A stretch of DNA of 64,000 nt from contig CM057456.1 of the NCBI GenBank assembly GCA_016271365.2, positions 1,397,883,001 to 1,397,947,000 on the forward strand. Direction: 5' to 3'. Positions within the stretch are counted from its first letter, which is position 1, and every line of letters begins with the position of its first letter. The DNA comes from Neoceratodus forsteri (Eukaryota; Chordata; Ceratodontiformes; Ceratodontidae). Below, in pieces: positions 1 through 12,989 of this stretch. The notes under the pieces were generated by a model. The model was given only the letters and a program-made list of their open reading frames with translations. It was not told the DNA's origin and made no database searches. The translations under genes were made by a program, and so were the position numbers.

Positions 1-1420
1 GAGAGCTGGGAGAGCCTGAGGTGTTCTTGGAGTTTCGCGAGGGCAGGAGGAGAGAGATAGGTGGTAGTTTGAAGGGAGGAGGGTCACCTCTTTGGGCAGG
101 GTAATACAATGGCATGTTTCACTCCATAGAAACAGGTGCAGTGGTGAAGGACAGGTTCAGGAGGTTGGCAAGTGGAGCAGCAATAGCAGGTGCTGAAAGG
201 TAGAGAAGTTTGGTGTCCAGCCCATCAGGGGATTTGCCTTTAGATGGGTTAAGGATAAGTAAGGCATTTAGAGCCTCAGTAGGAGAGATGTTTGTGAATG
301 AGAAGGAGTTAGGCCAAGAGGTTTCTTAGCCCCCGCAGAGGGGCTGAGAGGAGCAACAGTGGGTAGGGAGGTGAGGAGAGTAGCAGCACATGAGATGAAT
401 TAGGTATTGAACTTGGTGGAGATTGCGAGAGGGTCGTGGAGGAGTGAGCCGTTAGTCTCCAATAAGGGGGTGGGGATGGCAGTGGAGAGGGAGAAAAGGG
501 AGTAAATAACTTTCCAGAATTTGGAGGGTTGATTCATGTTGGCCTGAAAGGTGGAGCTAAAGTACTCAACTTTAGCTAGCCTAGTGGCCTTAGTGCATTT
601 ATTTCATAGCATACGGTAGGTGTTATTATCACATGGGAGGAGCAAGGATTTGTATGTTTTCCTGGCCTTGCCCTGGGCATTTTGACAAGCTAGAAGTTTT
701 GGAGTAATCCAGTATAAGTGGTTCCCCCTAACCCTGATGTGGCTCTGTGAGATATGCTTAGCCCAGACGTTAAGAAATGTGTTGTGAAAATGCGCAAGGG
801 AGTCATCGATAGTAATATTAATGGAACTGGGTCCCCAGTTGGCATGAGCTAGGTCATCCAGCAGGGGAGTACAGTTCAGAGATTTGTAGGAGTGTTGTAG
901 CAGGTACTTAGGGGGTGCTTTGGGGAGATGGATTTTGTGGGCTAAGTAGGTAATGTGATGGTCGCTTATGGAGTTAGGTCATAGGCCAGCTTGGAAAATA
1001 CGGTGGGGGTGTGAGGTGTGTACTCAGTCGATAAGGGAGTGATTGCGGACTTGAGATTTGTACAGGTTGGTCTAGTGATGAGCTGGGAAAGATATAAGGC
1101 AGTAATATCTGTCTGAGCTTTGTTGAGGGAGGAGAAGGCCAGGTGTGGTTAAAATCTTCCATGATATACAGTTCGCCAGTGGGGAAAGGGAGACTATGTG
1201 ACTTTAAGGTCAGAGACAGTAGCAGAAGCGGTACCAGGATGGCAGTAGACCCCAGCAATATAGACAAGGAGTGAGAAAGGGAGGGCCAACTGTAGCATTA
1301 GCAGCTCATAGGCTTGGGGCTCCACTTTAGCTAGGGTTACCGAGACATTATTACAACTCTGTTTATATGTGCAACAACCACTCAAATAACACATGTAACA
1401 ATACCCTACAGGCACCAATT
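1..1420 (-). mobile_element. Non-LTR retrotransposon fragment (endonuclease to start of RT), cut by window edge
   Basis: Read on the minus strand, this is a broken LINE ORF2. From about 1340 downward there is an endonuclease-like stretch ending in EDFN (about 1148-1159), where the family normally has GDFN. A SDHH motif, the usual end of the AP endonuclease, lies near 945-975. A basic linker follows, and at about 50-80 comes PSNYHLSLLP, matching the NYRPISLLP opening of the reverse transcriptase. Stop codons and frame changes interrupt it, so it is not functional. The RT core would lie to the left of the window. The clade is not certain; an L2/jockey-like element is likely. Confidence 0.7.
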
Positions 1421-1984
1421 TGAAACAAAACAGCATTTGCTGCAAATATTAGTCTTGCCATCCAGCATTTATTATGAGAAACCACAGTGAGACCACAACC
1501 TCCCTCTTTATATCTGGATCATGACACTTTCCAGCTACAGCCCCTGCAAAACAGAAACAACAGATCTGTAAAAGAAAGTGTCCCTAACCTAAACTGCACA
1601 ATATCAGCCCCTCACCACTTACCAAACAGCCTCACACAAATGTAAAACAAAGTTAACCTGTGTAAAGAAAGTGTCCCTGAGCTACCTTCCACAAAGTCAG
1701 CCCCCCCAAATCAACTACCAGCCACTTTAGTTGCTGCTTTCCATGCTGCTGTGTCATTGCTATCCTGAAAAAGAACTAAGAGAAGTCACACCAAAAACAT
1801 ACCTCCAGAAGCCAGTACACTATGGATACCTGAAAGGAATAGAAGCATGCAACCCTTGACATGCTTTAACATTACACAAAAACACTAAGGGAACACTATA
1901 GCAGGAACACCACTGCACTATGGAAACACTCTAATCTACACAAATTTACTAAACATGGTATGCACAAACACCTGCACACTTTAT
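1421..1984. other. No recognisable feature
   Basis: A+T-rich sequence with no motif or repeat I recognise. Several phrases near 1560-1720 (such as 'aaagaaagtgtccctgag' variants) occur twice, hinting at an old short tandem duplication. Confidence 0.4.
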
Positions 1985-4190
1985 CTTAAAGATCAAATGC
2001 ACACCTATTTCAGAAAAGCTTGAATTCACATCCCTGTGTCATGAGTAGTATTTCCTGAAAATATCATGCTGTTTCTGCTAAAGTACTCTTCAGTAACTGA
2101 AAACTGAAGAAACAGTAAAGATGTTTCTGTCCCTGTCAGTGAGCAATGACATCATACCTGTCCTGCCTGCTGCTTCTGCAATTGAGTCCCTGATTGCTTA
2201 ATAAGCTGCTGCAGTCCCTAGTTAGAGCAGTCTGTAGAGCTACTTGTTTTCACTCAGAGTTTGTTACCAACCCATCTGGTTTGTGTTTAGAGAGTTATGC
2301 TTAAAATCTATTTTTCTGTTCTAATAAAAAATTTATCATTTGAGGTTCAGTGCTGAATTGGAGTGGTATGAATTAATCGGTGAGAAAAAAACATTTTCTG
2401 TATCACAGCTCTCAGTTCTCTGCCATCACAACTCTGCATTCTATTCTGGCCATACAACAAAGGGTTGTTTAATGGATATATAAAATAAACTACATTTCAT
2501 TAATTCATAGCAGCAGTGTGTATTTAATGTAGTCTCAATAAATATGTTCATGTGATAACAATTTTGTTTCCATGTCAGATTGACAAATTTGTGTCTGCCG
2601 CGCTCTGCTGTTTCAAAAACATGCACTGTATGAACTCCTAACATTCAGTTCTTTGAGGTTTTCAAGGTGGAAATATATCATGTATATGTATAACTAGAAA
2701 TACTATATGGCATCCTGATGCTCCTATCTCCTGCCTCTTAGTTGAGGCTGCTGCACGCTGCTTCCCTCTGTCCCCCACCCCCACAGTTAGGGCCAATGCA
2801 CTCTGTTGCCCACTTTTCCTCCCCCACAAACAGGGCTGGTATGCTCTGCTAAGCCCTAGAGTCCCAGGGCCTCTGCCTTCACAGTTTGAGATGCTGCACC
2901 ATGCTGCCCCAGGCCACCAAAGGTGGGACTTTTGCTGCACACTACTACCCACTTCCATTGCCCCAAATGGGCAGGGCCACTGTACCACATGCACCTCAGC
3001 ACACAGTCAGGGCTGCTGTACCCTGATGCCCCACTTTGTCCTGCACCACAGTCAAGGCTTCTGCATCATGCTGCCCTCTGTCCCCTGACACCACTGTGCC
3101 CTGCTGCATCATAGAGCCTTTGTCTCCACAGTTAAGAGTTGTTGCACCATGCTGCTCCCCACCACTAGAGTCAGATCCTTTGGTACACTGCTGAAACTGA
3201 AAAAAAACACAAAAATACTTTCATCTTGTGTTATAGGGTGGGGACAGAGGGTAGTAGGATGCAGCAGCCCTGACTGTTTGTGCAGGAGGCAGCAGGGTGC
3301 AGCAGTCCTGACTGTGTAGAGAAGACAGTGGGCAGTGGCAGTGGGCTGCAGCAACCTCAAATGAGGGCAGAAGACAGGGGGCTTTTGGGCCAGTGGAAAG
3401 GGGGAATCAGAGAGCTGCTGCCTAAACTGTTGAGCTGGAGACAGGGGCATCAGAATGCCATATAGTATTTCTAGTTATATACATACATGATATATTTTCA
3501 CACAGAAACCTAGTAAAAACTGAATTTTAAGAATTCATACAGTACATGTTCCTGAAATAACAGAGTGCGGCAGACACACATTTGTCAATCTGACATTAAA
3601 AACAAAAATATCACATTAACATATTTATTGAGGCTACAGTAAATACACGCTGCTTCTATGAATTAATGGAATGTAGTTTATTTTATATCCATTACACAGC
3701 CAGAATAGAATGCAGATTTTGATAAGAAAGAACCAAGAACTGTGATACAGAAACTGTTATTTCACAGATTCATTCATACCACTTAAATTCAGCACTGAAC
3801 CCCAAGTAATCAACTTTTTATGAGAAAAGAAAGATAGATTTTAAGCATATCTCAAACACAAGCCAGATGGGTTAGTAACGAACTCTGAGTGAAAACAATT
3901 AACTCTACTGATTGTTGTAACTAGGAACAGCAACAGCTTATTTAGTCAATCAGGGACTTAATTGCAGAAGCAGCAGGCAGGACAGGTATGATGTCATTGC
4001 TTCACTAACAGGGACAGAAACATCTTTGCTGTTTCTTCTCTTTTCAGTTACTGCAGAGCACATTAACAGATGCTGTTTTAAAGAAACCACAAACCAAACT
4101 GCATTATATTTTCCGAAACACTAATCATGACACAGGAATGTGTATTCAAGCTTTTATGGTACATGTGCATTCGATCTTTAAAGCAAAACA
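1985..4190. repeat. 2.2-kb inverted repeat (foldback element) with GC-rich tandem core
   Basis: The left arm (about 1985-2760) is the reverse complement of the right arm (about 3410-4190), with mismatches and small indels. Anchors: 'cttaaagatcaaatgcac' at 1985 answers 'gtgcattcgatctttaaag' near 4165, and 'agaaatactatatggcat' at 2696 answers 'atgccatatagtatttct' at 3457. The centre (2735-3380) is a degenerate GC-rich array of roughly 45-bp units around 'agggctgctgcaccatgctg', first in one orientation, then inverted from about 3250. Short open frames inside are by-products of the array. The design suggests a nonautonomous foldback DNA transposon; no transposase is seen. Confidence 0.75.
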
Positions 4191-6429
4191 GACCAACCTA
4201 ATGTAATATATAAAACATAAGGTAGATAAGTCTCAGATATTCATGAAATATCACCATCTTTTTATATATTTTATTTTTATATCATCATCTTGGGGTCAAG
4301 CAAACTCAAAAGGGCTACTTGACCATCAGGCCCATGGCTTTATGGCGCCTTAGATCCCATCACTGCTATGACACTTTCCTATCAGATATTATTCTCTCTG
4401 TATATAGATATATAAATATGTTGAAATTGCATAAATATAGCAACAAGAAGATTAAAAACATAACTGTTTGTATCATATAGATGAATTACTTCTAATAAAT
4501 TTGGGGCTTTAGTGAGGCTGGAATTAAGATGCATTGTAGAAGATAAGACTGCAAGAAAATTAGATGTGCACATTTCTTTGCAGTATTATTTTGCATGAAG
4601 TACATGAACATCAAGAATGATGGTAAATAATTTAAAACATCACCTGCAGCAGTGTGTGGCCTTATGCACTCTACAGATATATATAACAGAAAAACTCTAG
4701 ATAGAAAAATTGAAAGTCTGAGTATACTCTTTTGTGTGCTTAGGAACACTACCATGGATATACCATCCCTATTTATAATAGAGCTGAGGCAGGCAGCACC
4801 CCACATGAAAGGAAACTCTAGAGGAAAGAAAAGTTACAGTCTGAATTTTAAAACCAAGTATAAACTACTTGAGGTTATGCTAAAGTGGGTTTACAAAATG
4901 CAACATTCTGTATTTTTGTGGAGTAAGGAAGAATTTATGGAAGACATCAGAGAGTGTAAGTAAATCAAAACAGAGCTTACTTTACTAAAAACTGCCAGCC
5001 TCGAGCATAAAGACAAGCATACACTGGAGACATTAGGTATGCATCCTTAAATATTTTAACACTGCAACATCATATATATTAAAAAATAATTAAAAATAGG
5101 AAACAGTGATACAGTTGACATTGCATTATATGTGCTTTCAATAAGCCATCGCTGAATAAGAAGTAAACTCCTAACCAAAGAGGGTTACTAAATGGATTTG
5201 AGTTTAGATTTAAGATATGGAATGGAAAAATGTATTTAAGGCTTGTCTTAACTTGGGTGACTGAAGGGTCTGAGACCATGAAACATTGACCTGTTTTTTT
5301 GTTATCAATAGACCATTTTTCCTTTTGATTTGGTAAAATACAATATCTTAAAGAATCTACTTGTGAGTGAGTGTCATTCTCCACTATGTCACAAAATGAC
5401 AATTTACGCTCATATTGCCAGGAAAGAAGCAAAAATTAATTTGTGTACTAGTCAGAGAATAGTCTTTACATCTTCATGGGTACCTTTTAAATGTTTATTA
5501 ACATCAGCTTTGTCATTTAATGTACATCAAATATTTTATTATAGAGTCTGACACCCTGAAGAAGCAATAGCTTTGTTGCAGAACAGTTGTGTTTTATATT
5601 CAGGCCTGGCAAACTATTTCTATGCTATGAATATAGTCAACTGTTCAGTGGTTTTGGATTGAGGATCTGGTTAGGTTTGACTTCTTCCTGTTTTTTTTTA
5701 TTCTTTAGGCAGGAGGGCTCAGGAGTTATCTACTCCAAAGTATAAGATGTAGCCTAGTTCAGTTACAAGGATTCAGCCCCCGGTCATCTTACAGCAGTAG
5801 ACAACTCCAGAATGCCTGCCTTGAAAACTACGGGCAGGAAAAGGAAAACTGTTTAAAGGCCAATTTACAAATGAACTTAAATGCCCTGTCAAATTCTGGA
5901 AGGCATCCCACAACTTTACACCTCTACCAAGACCACAGCCCTCATATTACACAGTACTGGTACCTCTCTGCTGCCCCTCAGAAGCAGCTGTTACCTTCAA
6001 TACCCACATGCAACCTGCACCAAGACCTCCTCTCTCTTCACCTCCACTGATTTCAACCCCATCCTCTTTCTACCACCCAAAGACCCTCAATTACTTTCAT
6101 CCCAGTTTCTTCCTCTGATGCCTCAAGGCACTTCAAGCTCTTGAGCCCACTAAAATAGATATTTTGATGGCCTGAACCTGGCTTTTATGTCCTTTTATGG
6201 TGCACGAGCCATATCTACCCCTATCTTAGGGCCATCATATCCACAGAATTGGGGGGGGCAATGCCACCCACCAAGTTCCCACTAAATTGTACTTTTTGGA
6301 TTGAAGAAATACGTAAAGGTATAATTTACTGTTTTCTGTGGATTGATTTTTAGTTGTGTGCCCCCTTAGAAACCTCCTTGACCTAATGTTCTTTCCTATC
6401 TCATCTCTCCTACGCATCCCCTTTCCCTC
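4191..6429. other. No gene recognised; unique-looking AT-rich DNA
   Basis: No coding pattern stands out. At about 5548-5590 a 'ccctgaagaagcaatag' phrase resembles a 'cctgaagaag' motif I associate with some retroelement flanks; this is too weak for a call. The part from 5880 to 6430 may be the unreadable upstream piece of the LINE remnant that follows. Confidence 0.4.
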
Positions 6430-6968
6430 CAGCTAAGTACCTCTTCATGCCTGGAAACTGGCAAATGTAATCCCTTGCAAAAGGCTAGGAAATACTTCAT
6501 CTCCAGGTAAGTACCAGCCCATATCCTCCTCCTGGCCTTTGTCAAAACACAACAGCATTTTTTTTCATGCCCAACTTTCTGCTTTCATTCTTTAGCCTCT
6601 ACCAGTCTAGCTTTTGGTTTAAATCTTCTATGCTGCCTCCATTCTAAGGTGAACTGATGCTATCCTAACTGTAACAGAGCAGGACCTCCTCAACTCAGCT
6701 GATTTTGTTGATACATATTAAACTTGTCATTCACTCCCCCTACCCACCCACTACTTCTAGATAAACTAGCCAGTGCAGGACTATCTAAGCATACAACTAA
6801 TATGTACAATTACCTCTCAAACTGAGAACAATAATAATGCATAGAAGTGTCTATCTCTCAGCACCTTCTAAATCTGCACCAAGGTCCCTCTTGGCTCAGT
6901 CCTCATTTTATTTTTGATCCTCTGAAATGACTTGCCTGCTGCCTTTATCTCAAACATACAACATGTGA
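6430..6968 (+). mobile_element. Decayed LINE reverse transcriptase fragment
   Basis: Conceptual reading over several frames gives the order of RT motifs: WKLANVIP and a degraded NYRPIS (YQPISSS) near 6460-6530, a degraded DLSAAFDTVD (DLLNSADFVDTY) near 6690-6715, and VPLGSVL...NDLPAA (family GVPQGSVLGPILF...NDLPA) near 6880-6945. Numerous stops and deletions show it is old. It ends against the GAAA microsatellite at 6999. It is similar in style to the L2/jockey-like LINEs elsewhere in the window. Confidence 0.6.
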
Positions 6969-6995
6969 GTATACAAATTTAGAAAAGAAAAAGAG

Positions 6996-7020
6996 GAGGG
7001 AGGGAGGAAGGAAGGAAGGA

Positions 7021-7108
<88 letters not shown>

Positions 7109-7112
7109 AACC
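6996..7112. repeat. (GGAA)n/(GAAA)n microsatellite
   Basis: A short GGAGG/GGAA run grades into an almost perfect GAAA array of about 90 bases. Open frames reading FLSFFLSF on the reverse strand are artefacts of the repeat. Confidence 0.95.
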
Positions 7113-7339
7113 ACTTGCCTGAGTTCTTTCTCCACCACTTACTTTGTTTGCTTGTTTCTGTTAATAAGGTAGGTTCACTGAGCACAAGCATCCATTTTCA
7201 CATTGACATATGTGCATAGCACAAAAATACAATCAATACAAACACTACATAAACTACAGTACATATAGTACGTTGTCATAAAAATAAAGTACAGTATAGT
7301 ACACTGTCATTAAAATAGAATGAGATCACAGAAACTTCA

Positions 7340-7620
7340 AGCGTAACGTGCATTTGTTAGAATTGTTTGAAATAGTCTCCCTCTGGAAATTGTTGGATGT
7401 GGTAGTCTAGAAGAATTTAAGACTAAACTGGATAAATATTGTCTAGAAAATAACAAAAAGGGCTACAATACCTGAGATGAGAGCAGCAAAAGACAAATTG
7501 TCTACACATGCTCAAAACTGCCTATGAAACCTATGAAATTACTTTACAGGATGAGTGGTCGGTGCTTGGAACAGGTTCCAGAACAAGTGATGTTCATCAA
7601 CACTGTTCACACCTTCACGC
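7340..7620 (+). mobile_element. CR1-like LINE 3' coding tail, decayed
   Basis: Near 7372-7460 the plus strand reads a run ending in EEFKTKLDKYC, like the CR1 C-terminal '..SLEEFKRRLDKHL'. At 7545-7612 a further piece (degraded YFTGRVVGAWNRLPE, then VMFIN) repeats the same protein region, so two tails lie in series. The second piece is inverted relative to 7728-7800, giving a short head-to-head inverted repeat. Confidence 0.45.
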
Positions 7621-7699
7621 TTTATTTAGAATACTGTTACCCCTTATACCTTCAAGCTGTAGTTGGAATACCATTAGCCATTTTTCTTCCAAGTATCTG

Positions 7700-8110
7700 C
7701 CTAGTTTAAGCTTGAAGGCACAAATGGAGTTGATAAACACCACTTTTTCTGGAAGCCTGTTCCAAGCACCCACCACTCATCCTGTAAAGTAGTTCTTTCT
7801 GACATCTCCCCTTGAATTTTCCTACCTTTCAGTGACATTGAGTGTCCCCCTGTTATCTTATCGTTGTTTATCCTGAAGAGCTGCATTTGGTCTGATGGGA
7901 TTATCCCTTTCAGATATTTAAATACCATAATCATGTCAACCCTAAGTTTCCCCTTTTCCATAGAGAACAGCCCCGGTTCTGCTAGTCAGTCTTTGTAGCC
8001 TATATTTTTCAAGCCCTGGGCAACCTTGGTTGCTCTCCTCTGCACCATTTCAACTAAGTCTATATATTTTCACAGTTGTGAGGACCAGAATGGTTTAGTA
8101 GAGTCAAGAT
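7700..8110 (-). mobile_element. CR1-like LINE C-terminal fragment
   Basis: The minus strand from about 8075 reads VQRRATK, then LFSMEKGKLRVDMIMVFKYL, followed by the tail region down to about 7705. This is the conserved C-terminal domain of CR1 ORF2 (compare VQRRATK and RGDMI in the better-preserved copy at 48.6-50.1 kb). One in-frame stop precedes the LFSMEK stretch. The fragment lacks the RT core. Confidence 0.6.
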
Positions 8111-8420
8111 GGGGTCGGACCAGTGGTCTGTACAAGGGCAGTACAATACCCTTGATTTGCTAAAGAAGTTTTTCTTTATGCACACCATGATCACATTTCC
8201 TTTTATAGCTACTGAATCACACTTTTGCCCCTATTTAAATGTACTGATTCTTAACCCCCATGTCCTTTTTCTGCTGAGTTTCAGCAATCTCAAACAGCTT
8301 CCCCTGGTAGTGATAATGAACTCACTGGAATGTGCAGTGGTTCCCAGGCCCAACCCTGGTGCCCTTTTTGAATGCTGGTCTGGTGTGGGTCACACTCTCA
8401 TCATCAGGCATATATGCAGT

Positions 8421-8706
8421 CATACCTCTCAACCTTTCTTCACCAAAATGTGTGACAAGATGTGTGACAAATGAGCAAAATGTGTGACATATCATCAAAC
8501 ACAGCACTGCAAGCTCAGAACACTATGGCTATCAGTGCACTACTGTTCATAATGTTTGCTGATAACTGAGCACAATAGATAATTACAAATCTCTGCTTTA
8601 AAACCTTTGAGAAATGTGGAATCTCCATACCTCGATGTGGGACAAAGGATTCTGAGGGTTAAAATGAGTGACGTACCTTGTAAGTGTGTGACAGTTGAGA
8701 GGTATG
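8421..8706. mobile_element. Short nonautonomous hAT-like element (TIR CATACCTCTCAAC)
   Basis: The element begins CATACCTCTCAAC and ends with its exact inverse GTTGAGAGGTATG. It is flanked by TATGCAGT (8413-8420) and CATGCAGT (8707-8714), an 8-bp target duplication with one mismatch. An 8-bp duplication is characteristic of hAT elements. The 286-bp interior repeats 'tgtgtgacaa' phrases near the left end and has no transposase. A second, larger copy at 55321-56193 has the same termini and a perfect 8-bp duplication. Confidence 0.8.
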
Positions 8707-8779
8707 CATGCAGTTCTTAATAAATCACTTAATATTATTGCCAGGGGACAGATTGGTTAGTGACATGTTCTCTCGGGAT

Positions 8780-9010
8780 TCCAAAGGGTAGTCCATCAGG
8801 CTCAATTGCATTGCTTACTTTACTATCTTCAGCATGGTTTTCAATCCCTCGGTGTCACACAGATGCCCTGTTGTGTTTCCAACTTTCCTGCTGCTCCCTA
8901 GGAACAACCTTTCACTATCCAATATAACTCCACCTCTTTCTTCTGTAAATACAGATGCAAAGTGAAAGGAAAGTCCCATCAAGCTATTTTCTGTACACCT
9001 TTATAGTTTG
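8780..9010 (-). mobile_element. Possible CR1-like LINE fragment (linker before RT)
   Basis: The reverse strand of about 8930-8965 reads FASVFTEE, a phrase typical of the linker between endonuclease and RT in CR1-like ORF2. Neighbouring codons are degraded and contain a stop. It may belong to the same old insertion as 7700-8110, later split by the hAT element. Confidence 0.4.
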
Positions 9011-9862
9011 TAGGGCATAAACAATGATTCCCTCTTGAATCCCCTTACCTAATTTCATTCTGATTTAAATATCAATGAGGTTGCTTCACTCTGTGTTGCC
9101 CTGGTGTGAAAACAGGTTTGTCTCCATTCCAAAGATCATGATCCCATTCATGCAAGGCATCATGGGAGTTGATGGTGCGTACATGCACGCCTGGAAGAAG
9201 TGATGCTCTCATTCAGTTCTATTACATGTATTGTGAAGTCCCTGTATTCTCTAAAAGCATTTTTTAATAACTCAGATACACTTTAAACTACAGAAGTCAG
9301 CAGGGTACTTACTATGCCTTGAAAAGTTTCATGGCCAACGTAAGAGAAGAATATAGGCACTGCTGAGGACAGCAACTGAACTGACCAGTACAGTATAACT
9401 GCTGCAGGCCTCAGCACCAAAACATCATAAAATTGTAGGATGTCTTACATGAGTCAGGACATGACCTTTGTAATGGAGCCAGGCAGGTTTTCACACCAGA
9501 TCTAAGTATCTTCATTTACATTTAAATCCTGATGACATTAGGCAGAGTGCAATAGAGGCAATCATTCTTCTTGCCTACAAACAAGGCCCTGGAATTCTGC
9601 ATTTAAGCAACCACAGAATTTTCCACAAAATTTGCATCATGCTGTAGAATATATACAGTATACTGCCTCAGAATTCATTGTTCTTGATTAATTGATTAAA
9701 CTAAGAAATAGAAGAATTGTTGCAACAGATTTAAGAAAAGGTCAGTCCTCAAGAGTAGCAAGATTTCCCTGTCACATTTTCATTCAAATATACAGTTTTT
9801 TCATAGTGCCTGACTTCCTCCTCCAACTCTTTTATCCTGAAGCCCCTCCTTTATGGTTAGCA

Positions 9863-9886
9863 TGTGATGTCATCAATGACATCACA
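9863..9886. repeat. 11-bp-stem hairpin with CRE-like TGACATCA
   Basis: TGTGATGTCAT (9863-9873) is followed after two bases by its exact inverse ATGACATCACA (9876-9886). The stem carries the CRE-like TGACATCA. Direct 'catcacatca' repeats follow. It could be chance or the core of a small foldback. Confidence 0.6.
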
Positions 9887-11129
9887 TCATCACATCATAT
9901 TTTAGCCAATAACAGGACTCATTCTGCCACATAAATGAATAGATCATTCCACAGTAATCAAAAATGCTGGCATGGAACCCATGGTGCCCTACCACAGAAA
10001 TCAGGTCAAGAACCGCATAGTACTAGGGCCCTGCATACAAACTACACAGGTAAACAGAATAAAAGTCAGCCATCTGTTCCAATTTGGTTATTATGTCATC
10101 CTTAGCCAATCCTCAGTCATCCAACAGGTGTGTAACCCTCCACCCCATAATATGGGGCTATCCATTGGCTCTGCTCTTCCAGACCCCAAGGATAGCAATG
10201 CTGTGGTTATGGTGGGGGGCAAAGAAGAGCTTCAGAAGGGGAGATGCCATAGGATTTCTTCAATGTCTCTGCACCAACACAAATGAGCCTCCACACCGCA
10301 CATCAAAGGGTGCCCACAACCACTGACAAAGAGCATGACATGCATATTTGACCTGGCCAGGTATTCTCCACTGCTGTCCTGACCGACTGGACAATTGGCA
10401 TGACAGCAGACAATTCAGAATGGGCACCAGATTATAGATTAAGGGAAGGAGTTCAGTTGAAGATAAAGATCCTTGGGCCAGAGTCCTACATCAAGCATAG
10501 ATGCCACCATATTGTACACCCTAACATCCAATACTATGGTAGCAAGGGTCAGGAGCTGCATCATCAACTAATTAGGCTGCAGAGCCTGAAGGGGAGTCAT
10601 AAGGAGATCCTGGGACACTGGAGGACAGAGTCATGTCAGGCTTGAATTTGGGGCCAACCATTCATCATATGACAGACCTCCAGCCTGGCCCTAGATTGAT
10701 TGACAGCTGCATGGACTACTGATAAGCTGACATTTCCCAGTGAACAGTGCAGCATTAAGTCTGCATGTGACTAAGGTGAGGTGGACTATGTCTATGTGTG
10801 ACTGCAGTGAGAAGAAGACTGCTGTGACGTACTGGAAAAGACAGATCGTATGTCTGCCAAAAGAGGAATAAAAGAGGAGAAAGCCGAACAACTACACCAC
10901 TAACAAAGGCCCAGTATGAAAACAAAAGCTGCAGGCTGCAGTTGAGTCAGAGACTATGCAGTGCTGAAGCCCAGCCTGAAGGTGAACTGGGACCTCTGTT
11001 CTACTAGGAAGCCATTTGGCCAGTATCACAACCTCTGCTGACTATCCCCACACACTGGGGACTGTATGCCAGGGCATCATGTGTGAGGTGAGTAGGACTG
11101 AGTTCCACTAACACAGCTGCCCTGTGAAA

Positions 11130-11131
11130 AG

Positions 11132-11171
<40 letters not shown>

Positions 11172-11172
11172 G
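11130..11172. repeat. (GA)n microsatellite
   Basis: GAAA units pass into a GA dinucleotide run of about 30 bases. Confidence 0.9.
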
Positions 11173-12743
11173 ACTGAATGCAAAGATCAGGAGAGGCCTG
11201 ACTGGGACTGGAGTTACCAGCCATATCTTAGCTGACACCAGATGTATGCACCAGAGAAGGAGAGAGTGAAACTAGCCAAAGAGGAACTTGCTGTGAATTG
11301 CACTGTCACCCCTACACATGGAGGAAGAACAACTGGTCTAGGAAACCTTGAGTAAATTCAGAGCCTGCCCTGAAACCACAGTGCTTCTGAACCATACAGT
11401 AGCTGGGGAAGCATTTAGTGGATTTAACCTTCTGGTCAAGATTTATATAAATAGCTAATTTTGGTTTTAAAAGCATTTGGTTTCAGGGTTTAATTTGCAA
11501 GCAATGCTCTCTTTTTTCATGTAGCACCACCACCGATGAATCATAAGCAATGCCATCAGGTCTATATAATTTACCATTTTCTGGCTGAGTACAGAGAGAA
11601 GCAACAGAAGCTCCCTAGTAGTAAATAAGGGTTTAACACTGGTGCCAGTTTTGAGAGGCTAGTGCCTCCAGTACAGTTTGGCAGGAAAAGCATTCCTAAT
11701 ATACATTTGTAATGTGGTGGCAGACTACTTTATTATGAACTGAGACTGAAAGTGCACTGGAAGCACAGCCTAGGTGTAACTATCTGATTGTACATTGCTA
11801 CCCCTTCTTGTACATGGATTTTCATCCTAGCTAGAAAGCCACTGTACCACAGTTCAAAGGTCATAGAATGCTGCTGTACCCTTCTGTTGTATTTTTTTTA
11901 ATTAGAATAGAAACTCGTGACACCTATTTCATTTTCATTCCTCCCCTCCCCCACACACACAGCACCTATACATTCTCCTTACACAAACTCTTACCGTATT
12001 GCATCATTTCAAAAATAGAAACATACCTCACACCATTGTGGGTTCTGAGTAGCTTAGTGAGGGTTCTTTTTATAATAAAAATTAAATACAAAATTTTTTG
12101 GCAAGATAAAAAACAGAATTTTTATTTTAGGTTTCAAATCACATGCTATGTAAAATTACACATGGGCAACCATACACACTTGGCTGTATTTCCATCTTAG
12201 GATTCTGGTGACATCCAATACATCTCAAGCTTCACTCTTGAGGTCCCTATGATATCATTAGAACTCCTTGATGGAAACACAACCTTGTTCTTCACAGTTG
12301 TAAATGTCTTATTCTCTATACAGTGGTGCTTAGGAGGGTGACAGAAGAGCAGATCTGCCATAGACCCTTTTGTTATTTGTTTGCAGTTCCTGGCTTCTGA
12401 ACATATTATAACTTGTGTGCATATTATTAGCAAAATGCTAATTACGTTTTTTGTTCAACTATTATTACTATGTGTTGGTTCATAGGTGCAGTGACACTGT
12501 AGGGAGCTGTGAAGGTATAGCACCCCAGGAGACTGACCATACAACAGGCCCTTTTACACCTCTTCATAGACTGCAAACGCTTGTCTGGGTTGAGGTACTA
12601 TGCAATTATTACAATTTGAGAAAAGAACCCCCTCCCGAGCTTCCAGTCACAAGTGTATCAAACCAGGCCCTCCATGCTGTATTCACCCAAAAGGCAGAAG
12701 TAGTAAGTGCAACATCCGCAGTGATCTGGGTTTTCCTCCTCCC

Positions 12744-12801
<58 letters not shown>
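12744..12801. repeat. (TA)n microsatellite
   Basis: A TA run of roughly 55 bases. Unlike the TA tracts of the 22-45 kb array, no L or F module adjoins it. Confidence 0.95.
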
Positions 12802-12803
<2 letters not shown>

Positions 12804-12989
12804 ACAGTATGGTTCTTTTGCTAGTAGTCCTGATGTAAATACTCAAGTCCTATATTCAATTTGATTTTGGCACCATTATGAGCTGGTTCCCTCCAGCTAA
12901 CTGACCATAAATACAAAGAACTGGGTGTCAATGACATTTAACTTCAAGGCAAAACTCACATCCTGACGCACCCAAAAATTCCTAGATGC

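Noticed and set aside
6950..7191. FLSFFLSF-type open frames
   Set aside because: Reverse reading of a GAAA microsatellite.
12451..12864. 137-codon open frame
   Set aside because: A third of it is Tyr-Ile from the TA microsatellite, and the rest has no motif.
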